From positions 1 through 16,202 of the forward strand of contig JADHSW010000046.1 in NCBI GenBank assembly GCA_016776705.1: a DNA stretch of 16,202 nt, written 5' to 3'. The position numbers and the translations under genes are program-made. Positions within the stretch are counted from its first letter, which is position 1, and each line of letters begins with the position of its first letter. The DNA comes from Rhodospirillales bacterium. GTDB taxonomy: Bacteria > Pseudomonadota > Alphaproteobacteria > Rhodospirillales > JABHCV01. This document shows positions 14,711-16,202 of the stretch, in pieces. The notes under the pieces were generated by a model, which did not search any database, was not told the origin of the DNA, and saw only the letters and a list, made by a program, of their open reading frames with translations.

Positions 14711-16202
14711 TCAATAACGAACGCCTTTCAAGAATTGATGCACTTGAATTGGCTGAAATCCCTGACGATGAACTGGCGCCATTATTAAAGCGGGCCGCCG
14801 CTCTTCGCGACTCTGTCCATGGTGATATTGTCAGTTATTCGCGCAAGGTCTTTATACCGCTAACCCGGCTTTGCCGGGACATGTGCCATTATTGTACTTT
14901 CGCTAAAACACCCAAGAACGTCCAGCGGGCTTTTATGACGGCTGATGAAGTTCTCGCCGTTGCCCGCGCCGGTCAGGCTGCCGGATGTAAGGAAGCCTTG
15001 TTCACCCTGGGCGACAAGCCGGAACTCCGCTACAGCAAGGCCCGGGAAGAACTTAAGGAACTGGGCTTCGAGACAACCCTCCAATACGTCGCTGACATGG
15101 CCCGCATGGTATTTGAGGAAACCGGTTTGCTGCCCCACATTAATCCAGGCGTCATGACAAGCGCAGAAGTCGCCCTGCTGAAGGACGTATCCATTTCTCA
15201 AGGTCTGATGCTGGAGAGTTCATCCCCACGTCTTTCAGAAAAAGGAAATGCCCATTTCGGATCGCCCGATAAAGATCCCGCCGTGCGTCTGGAAACAATC
15301 CGTCAAGCTGGCGAACACCGAGTCCCGATAACGTCTGGCTTGCTGCTGGGTATCGGCGAGACTCGCAAAGAGTATATCGAATCCCTTTTGGCGCTGCGCG
15401 ATCTTCACGATCAATTTGGTCACATTCAGGAAATTATCGTTCAGAATTTCCGCGCCAAACCCGATACGGCCATGGCGGATGCGCCGGAGCCCTCACCAGA
15501 CTTAATGCTTTGGGCGGTTGCGGCGGCGCGACTTGTCTTTGGCCCTGACATGAACATTCAAGCCCCGCCAAACCTGAGCCCAGGGCTTATCGGTCGCCTG
15601 ATTGGCGCCGGAATAAACGACTGGGGCGGGATATCACCGGTGACACCCGATCACGTAAATCCTGAAGCTCCATGGCCCCATCTGGACGCCATCGCCGCGG
15701 AAACAAAACTCGCCGGCAAGACCCTCGTCGAACGTCTGGCGGTGTACCCCGACTATATTTTCAGCGATCAGGACTGGATTGTGCCTGAGCTTAAATCCCG
15801 GGTTCTGGACCAAATAGATGCCAGTGGATATGTCAGAAGCGATTCCTGGTTTCCAGGAGAAGAAGCCGCAATACCCACATTCGAAACAGATAAACGCTCC
15901 TTTCATATTCAAGACTCTCTCAGCCGGGTATTGTCCAAAGCGAGCGAAGGCCTTGATCTGGAAGCGGCAGAAATTTCCTCAATGTTTGACGCCCGGGGAG
16001 GTGACTTCTTGCGGGTTTGTGAAGCGGCAGATCAACTGCGCCGGGATGTTAACGGCGATACCGTCACCTACGTCGTCAACCGCAACATCAATTATACCAA
16101 CGTCTGTTATTTCCGCTGCGGATTTTGCGCTTTCTCGAAGGGCAAGATGACAGAAGAACTGAGGGGCCGCCCATACGATCTGGGTAATGATGAAATCGTT
16201 CG
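14707..16202 (+). CDS. fbiC: 7,8-didemethyl-8-hydroxy-5-deazariboflavin (Fo) synthase, CofG-CofH fusion, 3'-truncated by window end
   Basis: 498 codons are visible and the frame is still open at the right edge; complete FbiC proteins are about 850 residues. Two radical-SAM domains together join tyrosine with a ribityl-uracil intermediate to make the deazaflavin chromophore Fo. The CofG half has LCRDMCHYCTF, with C56, C60 and C63 as the CxxxCxxC cluster ligands. The CofH half begins after about residue 400 and shows NYTNVCYFRCGFCAF with C467, C471 and C474. That both are in one frame identifies the fused actinobacterial/proteobacterial form instead of separate archaeal-type cofG and cofH. GGAG (14697-14700) lies 6 bases before the ATG, which overlaps the cofC stop as ATGA. 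Confidence 0.96.
   Translation, partial: MINNERLSRIDALELAEIPDDELAPLLKRAAALRDSVHGDIVSYSRKVFIPLTRLCRDMCHYCTFAKTPKNVQRAFMTADEVLAVARAGQAAGCKEALFTLGDKPELRYSKAREELKELGFETTLQYVADMARMVFEETGLLPHINPGVMTSAEVALLKDVSISQGLMLESSSPRLSEKGNAHFGSPDKDPAVRLETIRQAGEHRVPITSGLLLGIGETRKEYIESLLALRDLHDQFGHIQEIIVQNFRAKPDTAMADAPEPSPDLMLWAVAAARLVFGPDMNIQAPPNLSPGLIGRLIGAGINDWGGISPVTPDHVNPEAPWPHLDAIAAETKLAGKTLVERLAVYPDYIFSDQDWIVPELKSRVLDQIDASGYVRSDSWFPGEEAAIPTFETDKRSFHIQDSLSRVLSKASEGLDLEAAEISSMFDARGGDFLRVCEAADQLRRDVNGDTVTYVVNRNINYTNVCYFRCGFCAFSKGKMTEELRGRPYDLGNDEIV

Noticed and set aside
1..16202. tRNA, rRNA, CRISPR arrays, insertion sequences or integrases
   Set aside because: None could be recognised on either strand; the possible horizontal origin of the F420 block has no mobile-element support inside this window.

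Overview
The window looks like the chromosome of a proteobacterium, most likely an alphaproteobacterium. This rests on the tightly packed operons, the Mo-hydroxylase and HAAT-transporter repertoire, and moderate-GC codon use. It is inference only: no rRNA, tRNA or other taxonomic marker is present. The genes fall into three blocks.

Block 1 (1-3028, +) is catabolic. It starts with the last codons of a [2Fe-2S] subunit and continues into a 735-residue molybdenum hydroxylase large subunit, with the two genes overlapping in ATGA. A crotonase-fold protein follows. It lacks one of the two catalytic acids of true enoyl-CoA hydratases and has Asp in place of the other. A 322-base gap (3029-3350) with two hairpins and a possible 25-codon leader ORF separates this block from the next. 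Block 2 (3351-7975, +) is a complete branched-chain-amino-acid-type (HAAT/Liv) ABC importer: binding protein, fused LivH-LivM permease, LivG and LivF. A strong intrinsic terminator/attenuator lies just after the binding-protein gene. Blocks 1 and 2 may together take up and break down a carboxylated or heterocyclic compound, but the substrate cannot be read from the sequence.

Block 3 (8030-16202) is a coenzyme F420 island. cofE (F420-0:gamma-glutamyl ligase) is on the minus strand. It diverges across about 229 bases from a plus-strand operon: an FrhB-type F420-interacting iron-sulfur flavoprotein, korA, korB, cofD, cofC, and the start of the fused Fo synthase gene (cofGH/fbiC), which runs off the right edge. 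The first three genes overlap in ATGA junctions, as do cofC and fbiC.

The most interesting reading is that a CoA-dependent 2-oxoacid oxidoreductase (KorAB) is wired to F420 through the FrhB-like subunit. That subunit's eight-Cys ferredoxin domain could replace the usual ferredoxin or KorD subunit. The cofactor and the enzyme that charges it would then be encoded together. Oxidation of a 2-oxoacid is low-potential enough to reduce F420, so this would be a way of making F420H2 distinct from F420-dependent glucose-6-phosphate dehydrogenase or Fno. The gene content is seen directly; the coupling is inferred.
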